Shown here piece after piece: positions 1 to 7,699 of a stretch of 23,495 nucleotides of DNA. Origin of the DNA: Halarsenatibacter sp964462585 (GTDB taxonomy: Bacteria > Bacillota > Halanaerobiia > Halanaerobiales > Halarsenatibacteraceae); the NCBI GenBank assembly GCA_964462585.1, contig CAYXAK010000029.1, forward strand, positions 1-23,495, written 5' to 3'. The notes below the pieces were generated by a model that did not search any database, had not been told where the DNA came from, and saw nothing but the letters and a program-made list of their open reading frames with translations. Each line of letters opens with the position of its first letter. The stretch's first letter is position 1. Position numbers and translations under genes: made by a program.

Positions 1-270
1 CATTATGAGGTGGCGGAAGGTCCACTCGTCATCAATATCATCCCTGTTTTCATCTATGAGAAGATCGAGAGCATTTATATTCTCTTCCATCAGAGCCTCG
101 GTCTCGTTCTGAACAGCCCGGGCAGATTCCAGGTTTCTCTCCCGGCCCAGATCGCCGACAGTCTCAGAGACAGTATTATCGACCACAACACCGAGCACCA
201 CAAAAGCAGCTATTATTATGGCTGCCATGACCACCATCACCCGCAGGCTGAGGTTGCCGTTCCAGCTCAT
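1..270 (-). CDS. N-terminal part of a membrane-anchored sensor, probably a methyl-accepting chemotaxis protein (partial)
   Basis: Reading the minus strand from an ATG at 270 gives 90 uninterrupted codons that run off the left edge. The protein opens with a short polar stretch (MSWNGNLSLR), then a single strong hydrophobic segment at about residues 11-33 (VMVVMAAIIIAAFVVLGVVV). A polar, acidic, probably extracellular helical region follows. This layout is typical of the first transmembrane helix and start of the ligand-binding domain of chemotaxis receptors and sensor kinases. The signalling domain lies outside the window, so the class is inferred. An in-frame ATG at 291 is an alternative start. 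I prefer 270 because an AAAGGGA stretch lies about 9 bases upstream and the resulting N-terminus resembles known receptors. Confidence 0.6.
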   Translation of the reverse strand, partial: MSWNGNLSLRVMVVMAAIIIAAFVVLGVVVDNTVSETVGDLGRERNLESARAVQNETEALMEENINALDLLIDENRDDIDDEWTFRHLIM

Positions 271-350
271 AAAATCGTCCCTTTCCGCCATGTTCAAAAT
301 ACCCCCATTTTGGGGTTTGCTGTATTATTCCGTTAAATTATGCCGGCATT

Positions 351-388
351 ATAAACCCGGGCCCTAACTGAAGCAGACAGGGCCCGGG
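351..388 (-). terminator. Intrinsic terminator of the tmk-metG operon
   Basis: Two perfect 10-base arms, CCCGGGCCCT at 356-365 and AGGGCCCGGG at 379-388, flank a 13-base loop. On the minus strand the hairpin is followed by TTTATAAT. It lies 13 bases after the metG stop codon, so it should end the metG transcript before the downstream receptor gene. The T-tract is short, but the stem is almost entirely G+C. Confidence 0.75.
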
Positions 389-401
389 AAAGATATTGCA
401 G

Positions 402-2375
402 CTATGCTATTGCCGCTCCGGCCTCCATCTCTTCATCAGGTGCAAGCAGTGCCAGCTCATCGCCCTCTTCTGCTGCCAGCAGCATGCCTTCAGATCTGAC
501 ACCAAAGATTTCCACCGGCTCCAGGTTATTTATGACCACTATCGATCTGTTCTCCAGCTCCTGGCATTCATAATGGCCGGCCAGGCCTGCCACAAGCTGT
601 TTTTCTTCATCTCCCACATCGATCTCCAGACGCAGCAGGTTATCACTGCCCTCTATAGCTTCAGCTTTGAGCACCCGGGCAACCCTTAGATCCATATCCT
701 GAAACTGTTCGAAGGAGATAAGCCCTTCGGGCAGATCCTCAAGCTCTTCATCCTTGTCATCTTCATCGTGATCATCCCCGGAATCTTCGCTCTTTTCTTT
801 ATCCTCATAGTATTCCTCGATATCTATGCGGGGATATATAGGCTCACCCTTTCTGACGGAGCGGCCGTGGGGAAGCTCACCCCAGCTGGAAAGAGAATCC
901 CAGTCCCAGCGCACTATCTCCTGACGGCAGCCCATCTGGCGGCCCATCTCCACGGGAGTGTCGACCATAACAGGTTTGAGCATTACGGCGATAAAACGCA
1001 GCGCTTCCATGAGATTGTAGAGGATTGTTTTGAGCCTCTCCTCACCGTCATCCTCGCCGGCCAGAACCCAGGGCCGGGTCTCATCTATATATTTATTGCT
1101 GCGCCTGACAAACTCCCACAGCTCCTCCAGGGCCTGGGTGTAATGGAGTTGGTCCATATGGTCCGCCACAGAGACAGCCGTGTCCAGAGCCATCTGCTTT
1201 AAATCCTCGTCTATCTCCTCACCCTCTGAGGGGGCAGGAATTACACCGCAGAAGTTCTGCTCGATCATGCTCAGCGTGCGGTGAAGCAGATTGCCCAGAT
1301 CATTGGCCAGGTCAGAATTTATGCGGTTGACCAGAGCCTCAGTGGAATAGGTGCCATCGGAGCCGAAGGGCACCTCCCGCAGCAGATAATATCTTATGGC
1401 ATCGCGGCCGAAATCCTCAATCAGCTCGACGGGATCAACTACATTTCCCCGGGATTTGGACATCTTACCTGTCTCGGTCAGAAGCCAGCCATGGCCGAAG
1501 ACCTGCCCGGGCAGGGGCATATCCAAAGCCATGAGTATAGCGGGCCAGATGATGGTGTGAAAGCGCAGTATATCCTTGCCCACTATATGAACATCAGCAG
1601 GCCAGTAGGAAGAAAATCTCTCAGTCTCCTCCGGATAGCCCAGGGCTGTTATATAGTTGCTGAGAGCATCTATCCACACATAGACCACATGTTCATCGTC
1701 AAAGGGAACATCTATGCCCCAGTCGAAGGTGGTCCGCGAAACCGAGAGATCCTCCAGGCCCTCCTCTATAAAATTGAGCATCTCGTTGCGGCGCGATTCG
1801 GGCTGGATAAATTCCGGGTTCTTCTCGATATGTTCGTGCAGACTGTCAGCATAACTGCTCAGCCGAAAGAAATAGCTCTCCTCCTCAACCCACTCCAGTT
1901 CACGACCGCAGTCGGGGCAGAGATTCTCATCCTCCCCGTCATCCAGCTGGTGTTCCCTCCAGTACGTCTCACAGGGGGTGCAGTACCAGCCCTCATACTC
2001 ATCGAGATAGATATCTCCACTGTCATGGAGGCGATCGAAGATCTCCTGAACGGCTTTTTCATGGTAGCTGTCGGTGGTGCGGATAAACTGGTCATATTCC
2101 ACACCGAGATCCTCCCACAGATCGAGAAATGTGGCAACAATGCTGTCCACAAAATCCTCGGGGCTCTCACCGGCTTCACCGGCCCTGCGCTCAATCTTCT
2201 GGCCGTGCTCATCGGAGCCGGTGAGAAAGACGGTATCAAAGCCTCTCATCTTCTTAAAACGGGCAATGGCATCGGCTGCCACCGTTGTATAGGCGTGCCC
2301 TATATGCAGCTTATCGCTGGGATAATAGATCGGTGTGGTAACGTAAAATGTGTTCTTCTCCTCAGGCATATTCAT
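402..2375 (-). CDS. metG: Methionyl-tRNA synthetase with C-terminal tRNA-binding domain
   Basis: Class I aminoacyl-tRNA synthetase that charges tRNA-Met with methionine, in the cytoplasm. With the ATG at 2375 the protein has 657 residues. The HIGH signature is at about 24-27 and KMSKS at about 304-308. A zinc knuckle with two CxxC pairs lies at about C132/C135 and C153/C156. An anticodon-binding helical domain follows. The last ~105 residues form an EMAPII-like tRNA-binding domain, as in the Bacillus type MetS. The linker at about 518-548 is extremely acidic, consistent with salt adaptation. Translation could extend to a TTG at 2390, but the ribosome-binding site AGGAG lies inside that extension, 5 bases before the ATG at 2375. 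A second ATG at 2369 is also possible. It is the last gene of its operon, 44 bases after rsmI. Confidence 0.96.
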   Translation of the reverse strand: MNMPEEKNTFYVTTPIYYPSDKLHIGHAYTTVAADAIARFKKMRGFDTVFLTGSDEHGQKIERRAGEAGESPEDFVDSIVATFLDLWEDLGVEYDQFIRTTDSYHEKAVQEIFDRLHDSGDIYLDEYEGWYCTPCETYWREHQLDDGEDENLCPDCGRELEWVEEESYFFRLSSYADSLHEHIEKNPEFIQPESRRNEMLNFIEEGLEDLSVSRTTFDWGIDVPFDDEHVVYVWIDALSNYITALGYPEETERFSSYWPADVHIVGKDILRFHTIIWPAILMALDMPLPGQVFGHGWLLTETGKMSKSRGNVVDPVELIEDFGRDAIRYYLLREVPFGSDGTYSTEALVNRINSDLANDLGNLLHRTLSMIEQNFCGVIPAPSEGEEIDEDLKQMALDTAVSVADHMDQLHYTQALEELWEFVRRSNKYIDETRPWVLAGEDDGEERLKTILYNLMEALRFIAVMLKPVMVDTPVEMGRQMGCRQEIVRWDWDSLSSWGELPHGRSVRKGEPIYPRIDIEEYYEDKEKSEDSGDDHDEDDKDEELEDLPEGLISFEQFQDMDLRVARVLKAEAIEGSDNLLRLEIDVGDEEKQLVAGLAGHYECQELENRSIVVINNLEPVEIFGVRSEGMLLAAEEGDELALLAPDEEMEAGAAIA

Positions 2376-2419
2376 CCCCTCTCCTTTCAATTTTCTCGCA
2401 GAAAAACAACATCCCGACC

Positions 2420-3292
2420 CTAATCCCGCCGGGGCCGGGCATCGATAGCAATAGCCTCTTCATAGACCTCATTGCGGGAGAGATCCCTCTCGCCGGCCAC
2501 CATTTTGATGGCCTCCTTTTTGGGATAGCCGTTGTCCATCAAAGCCCTGACATGTTCTACAACACTCAGATGCTCGTAGCCAACCTGGCCTGCCTCCTCC
2601 TCTCTTCCGGCCAGAACCAGGACGATCTCTCCTCTAATATCATCAACTTCCAGCTCCCCGGCCAGAGAGGTGGTGGTGCCGTAGATCTTCTCCTCGTGCA
2701 GCTTGCTTATCTCCCGGACCAGAGTGAGCTCTCTTTCGGGCATCAGATCGGCCAGTTCCTCCAGAGTCTCCAGTGTGCGGTAGGGAGATTCGTATATTAC
2801 CACCGTTCTCTCCTCTCTCCTGATGGCGGCAAGTCTGTCGCGGCGCTCCTGGCCGCTCCGGGGTAAAAATCCCTCGAAGACGAACCTGTCAGCCGGCAGA
2901 CCGGAGGCCACCAGAGCCGGCAGCAGGGCCGAGGCCCCGGGCAGGGGAACTATCTCCACACCGGCCTCCAGAGATTTTTCTATCAACCTGCTGCCCGGGT
3001 CAGATATTCCCGGTGTACCGGCATCGCTGACAAGTGCCACCTCTTCACCTTCGGCCATTCTCTCCAGAATCTGCTGACAGCGGCGGGCGGCATTATGCTC
3101 ATGATAGCTTATCATGGGAGTATCTATATCAAAATGATCCAGCAGCTTACCCGTGCGCCTGGTATCCTCACAGGCGATCAGATCAACCTCCGCGAGCACC
3201 TCCAGAGCGCGGAGCGTGATATCCTGCAGATTGCCTATGGGAGTGGGGCAGACATACAGTTTGCGTGAGCTGAGATGGTCGGGGGCTTTCAT
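2420..3292 (-). CDS. rsmI: 16S rRNA (cytidine-1402-2'-O)-methyltransferase
   Basis: SAM-dependent tetrapyrrole-methylase-fold enzyme of 290 residues that 2'-O-methylates C1402 in the decoding centre of 16S rRNA. Family hallmarks are visible: an N-terminal TPIGNLQDITLRAL segment (about 17-30), CEDTRRTGKLL (about 41-51) and the glycine-rich SDAGTPGISDPG (about 89-100). Its ATG overlaps the yabA stop codon as ATGA, so the two are probably translationally coupled. The position between yabA and metG matches Bacillus (yabC). No truncation is seen. Confidence 0.95.
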   Translation of the reverse strand: MKAPDHLSSRKLYVCPTPIGNLQDITLRALEVLAEVDLIACEDTRRTGKLLDHFDIDTPMISYHEHNAARRCQQILERMAEGEEVALVSDAGTPGISDPGSRLIEKSLEAGVEIVPLPGASALLPALVASGLPADRFVFEGFLPRSGQERRDRLAAIRREERTVVIYESPYRTLETLEELADLMPERELTLVREISKLHEEKIYGTTTSLAGELEVDDIRGEIVLVLAGREEEAGQVGYEHLSVVEHVRALMDNGYPKKEAIKMVAGERDLSRNEVYEEAIAIDARPRRD

Positions 3293-3633
3293 GTTTCCGA
3301 TATCTCCTCATTCTGCTGCTGCCTTTCCAGAAGCTCGCGGCAGAATAGGCAGTCACGTTCTCTCTTCTCACCAAAATTCAGAGGGCATATATGGTAACTC
3401 TCCTCATAGAGATGGGAGAGATATTCGGCCGCCTGGGGTGAAAAATCAGCATCCCGGGCTTCGACATCCTGCTTTTTTAAGGCCAGCTCCCTCAGCTCTT
3501 CATTCTCCTGGCGCAGCCTCTTATTCTCCTTATAGAGATCGTAGGTCTTGCTCTGCAGATCCTTAAACTGCTGTGAAAGCCTCTCAATCTCCTCCTGAAA
3601 GTGGGCCAGTGCACTCAGAAGCTCTTCATCCAT
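3289..3633 (-). CDS. yabA: Replication initiation control protein YabA
   Basis: Small protein of 114 residues. In Bacillus, YabA binds DnaA and the sliding clamp DnaN and limits replication re-initiation. The first ~60 residues form a charged helical coiled coil with leucine repeats, used for tetramerisation in the family. The C-terminus carries the zinc-binding set H81, C83, C95 and C98. The gene sits 11 bases after ricT and overlaps rsmI by 4 bases. Its place next to holB, ricT and rsmI matches the Bacillus order. Confidence 0.92.
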   Translation of the reverse strand: MDEELLSALAHFQEEIERLSQQFKDLQSKTYDLYKENKRLRQENEELRELALKKQDVEARDADFSPQAAEYLSHLYEESYHICPLNFGEKRERDCLFCRELLERQQQNEEISET

Positions 3634-3644
3634 TGTGGCCCCTC

Positions 3645-4505
3645 CTATTTATCATCATCTGTTGGAATATCTTTCCTGGCTGCCGATTCATCGTATTCAG
3701 TTCCCGGCTCATAGCCGGGCAGCTTTTCGGCATCAATTTCCACAGTCTCATCATCACCTATGGAAACCCTGACGGTCTTCTTGATCAGATTGCGGTCGAT
3801 AACCTCACCGGATCCCACCTCAAGCTTAACCCTCTGTCCCCGGTCAGGCATCTCCTTCTTCATCTCCTTATAGCAGTCCTCTTCATAGCGCATGCAGCAC
3901 ATGAGACGCCCGCATATACCGGATATCTTGGCCGGGTTGAGTGAGAGCTCCTGCTCCTTGGCCATATTTATCGAGACGGGCTCAAACTCGCGCAGAAATC
4001 TGGTGCAGCAGGTGGGCATGCCGCAGGGCCCCAGGCCGCCTATCATCTTGGCCTCATCCCTGACACCTATCTGGCGCAGCTCGATTCTCGTCTTGAATAT
4101 GCGGGCCAGGTCCTTGACAAGCTCCCGAAAATCCACACGACCATCTGCCGTGAAGTAGAAGAGGATTTTGTTGTGTTCGAATGTATATTCGACATCGACA
4201 AGTTTCATCGGCAGGCCGTGCTCCTCTATTTTATCCAGACAGATGGTGAAAGCTTCTCGCTCCAGCTCCTTGTTCTCATAATACTTCTCCTTATCGCGGA
4301 TGGTGGCCTTCCTGATCACGGGTTTGAGCGGCTCAACCACCTCATCCTGGCTCACCTCATGGGGCGGCTGGATGACAAGGCCGAACTCCACACCCCGCGA
4401 GGTCTCAACTATGACATAATCGTTCTTTTCCAGTTCCATATCCTCCGGATCAAAATAATATATCTTTCCAGCCGGACGAAAGGTGACTCCTATTACTTTT
4501 GGCAT
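3645..4505 (-). CDS. ricT: PSP1-domain protein RicT (YaaT)
   Basis: PSP1-domain protein of 286 residues. In Bacillus, RicT forms the iron-sulfur-containing Y-complex with RicA and RicF, which assists RNase Y-dependent mRNA maturation and affects sporulation and competence. Conserved cysteines are visible at about C161, C166, C167, C198, C203 and C204, within GPCGMPTCC and GICGRLMCC. The reading frame can extend to a GTG at 4514, but I choose the ATG at 4505, which has an AAGGGTGAG stretch just upstream and gives the usual family N-terminus (MPKVIGVTFR). It lies 34 bases after holB. RicA and RicF are not in this window. Confidence 0.93.
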   Translation of the reverse strand: MPKVIGVTFRPAGKIYYFDPEDMELEKNDYVIVETSRGVEFGLVIQPPHEVSQDEVVEPLKPVIRKATIRDKEKYYENKELEREAFTICLDKIEEHGLPMKLVDVEYTFEHNKILFYFTADGRVDFRELVKDLARIFKTRIELRQIGVRDEAKMIGGLGPCGMPTCCTRFLREFEPVSINMAKEQELSLNPAKISGICGRLMCCMRYEEDCYKEMKKEMPDRGQRVKLEVGSGEVIDRNLIKKTVRVSIGDDETVEIDAEKLPGYEPGTEYDESAARKDIPTDDDK

Positions 4506-4539
4506 ACAACTCACCCTTTATTGCACAATCTATATCAGA

Positions 4540-5553
4540 TCAGCCGCCCCGGGGGCAGCTGCTGTGCTGAAGTTCTTTTAAATCGAACAGAAGCACCTGC
4601 AGCGAGAGTTCAGGTCTGACATTGGCCTCTATATCGTTTGCGGACTCCCGCACACTCTCCAGCATTTCCTGCAGCCGGGGCAGAGAGTATTCCCGGGCCA
4701 TCCTCTCAATATCGCTGGAATAATCGCGGTTGCGCACCGCTTCTTCCCCGGACCGTTTACATACAATTATATCTCGATACCATTCCATAAGCAAATCCAG
4801 CAGGGGAAAATCCTCTTTCAGCCAGTCTTGCCAGCGCTCTGCCTCGGTGAATATTTCCAGGTCGTCACGTCCGGTGAGCGTGCAGAGAAAATCCAGCACA
4901 TCCTCCCGGCGCCGGAGCAGATCATCGCTCTCAGCCAGGCTCAATGCTCGCCCCGGGCTCCCGGCCGAAAGCCGGGCCAGATGATGTGCCGGTTCACTCT
5001 TTATCCCCCTCTCCCTGAGCAGTGAAACTATGCTCTCCAGGGATAGTGAATGCAGCCTCAGCTTCTGACAGCGGGAGAGGATGGTGGGAAGCAGACTGCT
5101 CTCCTCCCCTGCCAGAAGCAGCAGCACGGCGTATTCCGGCGGTTCTTCCAGTGATTTGAGCAGGCTGTTGGCAGCCTGCTCGGTCATGTGATCGGCCTTT
5201 TCAATGATGAAAAATCTGCGCATGGAGGCGAAGGGTTTGAGAGCCAGCCGCCGCCTGAGCTCGCGCACGGTATCTATACCCATCTGTTTTTTGTCCTCGG
5301 GTGGGGCAAAAATATTAACATCAGGGTGGTTATCATGGGCTATCTTCTCACAGCTGAGGCAGCTGCCACAGCTATCTGCCTCCTGCCCTTCGCTTTCGCA
5401 CAGAGAAGCTGCCGCCAGCTCCAGAGCCATATCCTTTTTGCCCGTCCCTTCAGCTCCCAGCAGCAGGTAGGCATGACTAAGTTCTCCCCGCTTGAGCTGC
5501 TGCTGTAAAAGGGATTTTGTCGGCTTCTGTTCCGGTATATCATCCCAGCTCAT
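4540..5553 (-). CDS. holB: DNA polymerase III subunit delta'
   Basis: Clamp-loader subunit of the replicative polymerase, 337 residues. The AAA+ fold shows a Walker A-like loop GAEGTGKK at about 33-40, a four-cysteine zinc site (about C52, C62, C65, C68), a LLKSLEEPPE segment and the SRC motif LSRCQKL. It pairs functionally with DnaX, encoded at 11459-13252. A TTG at 5577 is also in frame, but the ATG at 5553 with a GGGGTGG stretch upstream gives the normal N-terminus. It follows darA by 20 bases. Many family members lack ATPase activity, and the sequence alone does not settle this. Confidence 0.93.
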   Translation of the reverse strand: MSWDDIPEQKPTKSLLQQQLKRGELSHAYLLLGAEGTGKKDMALELAAASLCESEGQEADSCGSCLSCEKIAHDNHPDVNIFAPPEDKKQMGIDTVRELRRRLALKPFASMRRFFIIEKADHMTEQAANSLLKSLEEPPEYAVLLLLAGEESSLLPTILSRCQKLRLHSLSLESIVSLLRERGIKSEPAHHLARLSAGSPGRALSLAESDDLLRRREDVLDFLCTLTGRDDLEIFTEAERWQDWLKEDFPLLDLLMEWYRDIIVCKRSGEEAVRNRDYSSDIERMAREYSLPRLQEMLESVRESANDIEANVRPELSLQVLLFDLKELQHSSCPRGG

Positions 5554-5573
5554 TGCAGACCACCCCAGCTGGC

Positions 5574-5930
5574 TCAAATTTTTTTGAACTGCTCCACATC
5601 CAGCACGAAAACCGTGGCCCCACCGATCTCGACCTCCATCGGCAGGGAATAATAGCTCTCAAGCTCGCTGGCCAGAGGTGACATGGGGGCTATCGTGCGG
5701 CTTCTGCAGCGGCAGTTCTCCTCTATAATATCCAGCAGCTCATCCACATACTCCTGGCGGGTGCCAATAAAAAAGGTGGTGTTCCCCTCTTTGAGAAAAC
5801 CACCACTGCTCTTAAGCCGGGTCACCTGGAATCTGGCTTCATTGAGTCCCGATTCCAGAGCATCGGCATCCTTATCATGGACCACGGCTATAACCAGCCT
5901 GGCCTCACCTGACTGCTCACTCTCACTCAT
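5574..5930 (-). CDS. darA: Cyclic-di-AMP receptor DarA (PII-like, YaaQ)
   Basis: PII-like protein of 118 residues. The Bacillus and Staphylococcus homologues bind the second messenger c-di-AMP, linked to potassium and osmotic homeostasis and cell-wall physiology. Family features are the early strand LVIAVVHDKDADAL, the segment RLKSSGGFLKEGNTTFFIGT and the C-terminal GGATVFVLDVEQF. It is about 9 residues longer than usual because of an N-terminal SESEQSGEA extension. Its ATG overlaps the tmk stop as ATGA. Position after tmk and before holB is as in Bacillus, where yaaR intervenes but is absent here. Confidence 0.92.
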   Translation of the reverse strand: MSESEQSGEARLVIAVVHDKDADALESGLNEARFQVTRLKSSGGFLKEGNTTFFIGTRQEYVDELLDIIEENCRCRSRTIAPMSPLASELESYYSLPMEVEIGGATVFVLDVEQFKKI

Positions 5931-6553
5931 AGCAATCTCTCCTTTACCACCTTTCTGATGCGCCTCTGTATGGCCTCTGCAGACTGCTCGGCATCGATAA
6001 CATAGAATCTGTCATAGGTGCGGGCCAGACGCAGATAGCCGGCTCTCACCCGCCTGTGAAAGGAGATCTCCTCCCTTTCCAGCCTGTCGCCCAGGTCATC
6101 ACCTGCCAGCGCACGGGCCCTCTTCAAACCCAAAACGGGAGAAATATCGAGAAGAATGGTGAGGTCGGGGTGACAGCCTGACACCGCCCAGTAATTTATA
6201 TCCCTGACCATATCTATATCCAGGCGCCGGCCGTAACCCTGATAGGCTATATTGGAATCATAATAGCGATCGGAGACTACCGTGCGGCCCTTATCCAGAG
6301 CGGGCATGATCACCTCCGAAACATGCTGGGCCCTGTCAGCGGCATAGAGCAGAATCTCCGCCCTGGCCGTCATCGAACTGTTCTTCGGATCCAGAAGCAG
6401 CTCCCTTATCCTGCTGCCTATTTCGGTATCTCCAGGCTCCCTGGTGGCCAGAGGAGCCATCTTCTCCCCCTCCAGATATTCCACCAGCAGCCGCTGCTGG
6501 GTCGTTTTGCCGGCTCCCTCTATTCCTTCAATGGTGATAAAATTTCCTGGCAT
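5927..6553 (-). CDS. tmk: Thymidylate kinase
   Basis: Phosphorylates dTMP to dTDP with ATP for DNA synthesis. The 208-residue protein has the P-loop GIEGAGKT at about 10-17, the DRYYDSNIAYQG motif at about 93-104 and a lid-like region rich in Arg and Glu near 150. The ATG at 6553 is preceded by AGGGGGAG at the right spacing. It heads the compact replication/translation operon and overlaps darA by 4 bases. The 86 bases upstream, to trxB, hold no promoter that I can score convincingly, so read-through from trxB is possible. Confidence 0.95.
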   Translation of the reverse strand: MPGNFITIEGIEGAGKTTQQRLLVEYLEGEKMAPLATREPGDTEIGSRIRELLLDPKNSSMTARAEILLYAADRAQHVSEVIMPALDKGRTVVSDRYYDSNIAYQGYGRRLDIDMVRDINYWAVSGCHPDLTILLDISPVLGLKRARALAGDDLGDRLEREEISFHRRVRAGYLRLARTYDRFYVIDAEQSAEAIQRRIRKVVKERLL

Positions 6554-6639
6554 ATCTTCTCCCCCTGTATAATAAACGTAAAGCAGATCTGTATATCTGG
6601 ATTTATGGTATCATATAAAGGGGGGTTATGCAATGAGAG

Positions 6640-7590
6640 CTACTCCCGCCTGCGCAGGTAGCGGTTGACCTCCATGGCGGCTTTAGCTCCCGAGGCAGCG
6701 GCGGTTATGACCTGCTGAAAATGATGATCCTGAACATCTCCGGCGGCGAATACACCCTCAACACTGGTCTTCTGCAGGTCATCTGTTTTGATATAACCCC
6801 AGTCATCGCATTCCAGCTGTGAGCATATGAGCTCCGTGTTGGGTTCATAACCGATGGCCACAAACAGGCCGTCCACATCTTCCAGGACAGATTGCCCTTC
6901 ATCATCACCGTGCTGAAGGCGCAGTCCGGAAAGATCACCATCCTCGGTCATGAGTTCTACCACCTCAGCATTGAGCACCGGTTCCACACTGTCATTCTCC
7001 TCGATCAGCTCCACCGCGCTCCTGCCGGCCCTGTATTCATCCCGGCGATGGATCAGATAGACACTGCGGGCAAACTGGGTGAGATAATCAGCCTCCTCCA
7101 GAGCGCTGTCACCACCACCTACCACAGCAACAACATCGTCCTCATACATGGCACCATCACAGGTGGCACAGTAGGATACACCATTACCTGTCAGTTTCTG
7201 TTCCTTCTCAAGGCCCAGTTTGCGGGGGCGGGCTCCGGTGGCAATGATCAGAGAATGGGCGGCATATTCATTTAGATGAGTGCTCAGACGAAAGGGCCGC
7301 TCAACCAGATCGACATCGATTATCTCCTCAAAACGCAGGTCCGCACCGTGATTTTCAGCCTGGGCCATCACCTTCTGAGCCAGATCAGGCCCCTGTATGC
7401 CATCGGGAAAACCGGGATAATTCTCGAGTGTCTCGGTATTTATTACCTGCCCTCCGGGTTTGGGGCCGTTTATGGTTACGGGGTTAAGTCCATCGCGGCC
7501 GGCGTATATGCTGGCGGTGAGGCCGGCCGGTCCTCCCCCCAGTATCACAAGATCATGCACCTCGTTTTCACTTTTATCCTCTGCTTTCAT
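6640..7590 (-). CDS. trxB: Thioredoxin-disulfide reductase
   Basis: FAD enzyme of 316 residues that reduces thioredoxin with NADPH. The FAD-binding GGGPAG is at about 18-23, the redox-active CATC at C141-C144, the NAD(P)-binding GGGDSA at about 158-163 and the C-terminal FAD motif GVFAAGDVQD near the end. Low-molecular-weight type, of full length. The ATG at 7590 is preceded by AGGAGGG at good spacing; the frame opens one codon earlier with a TTG. No thioredoxin gene is in the window. Some close homologues use ferredoxin or flavin donors, which I cannot exclude. Confidence 0.95.
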   Translation of the reverse strand: MKAEDKSENEVHDLVILGGGPAGLTASIYAGRDGLNPVTINGPKPGGQVINTETLENYPGFPDGIQGPDLAQKVMAQAENHGADLRFEEIIDVDLVERPFRLSTHLNEYAAHSLIIATGARPRKLGLEKEQKLTGNGVSYCATCDGAMYEDDVVAVVGGGDSALEEADYLTQFARSVYLIHRRDEYRAGRSAVELIEENDSVEPVLNAEVVELMTEDGDLSGLRLQHGDDEGQSVLEDVDGLFVAIGYEPNTELICSQLECDDWGYIKTDDLQKTSVEGVFAAGDVQDHHFQQVITAAASGAKAAMEVNRYLRRRE

Positions 7591-7647
7591 CAAAAATCCC
7601 TCCTGATCGAATAATATTTATGGGAAACTCATAGTCATACAGAACAA

Positions 7648-7676
7648 ATTCTAACTCAAGGAGGGAGAGAAAGCAA
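7648..7676 (-). promoter_or_regulatory. trxB: Possible promoter for trxB
   Basis: On the minus strand TTGCTT (7676-7671) is followed after 17 bases by TAGAAT (7653-7648), about 58 bases before the trxB start. The -10 box is good but the -35 matches only its first three bases, so this is tentative. No hairpin terminator was seen between guaB and trxB, so co-transcription with guaB is also possible. Confidence 0.3.
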
Positions 7677-7699
7677 TTAAATAGTTAACAGCAGCCAGT

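Noticed and set aside
10..336. Plus-strand 108-codon open frame at the left edge
   Set aside because: It is antisense to the minus-strand sensor gene, which has a clear transmembrane helix and continues past the edge. The plus-strand product is His-rich and resembles nothing known.
1281..2423. Plus-strand 380-codon open frame
   Set aside because: It lies entirely opposite metG, whose motifs are unmistakable. Long antisense frames are expected from the codon composition here.
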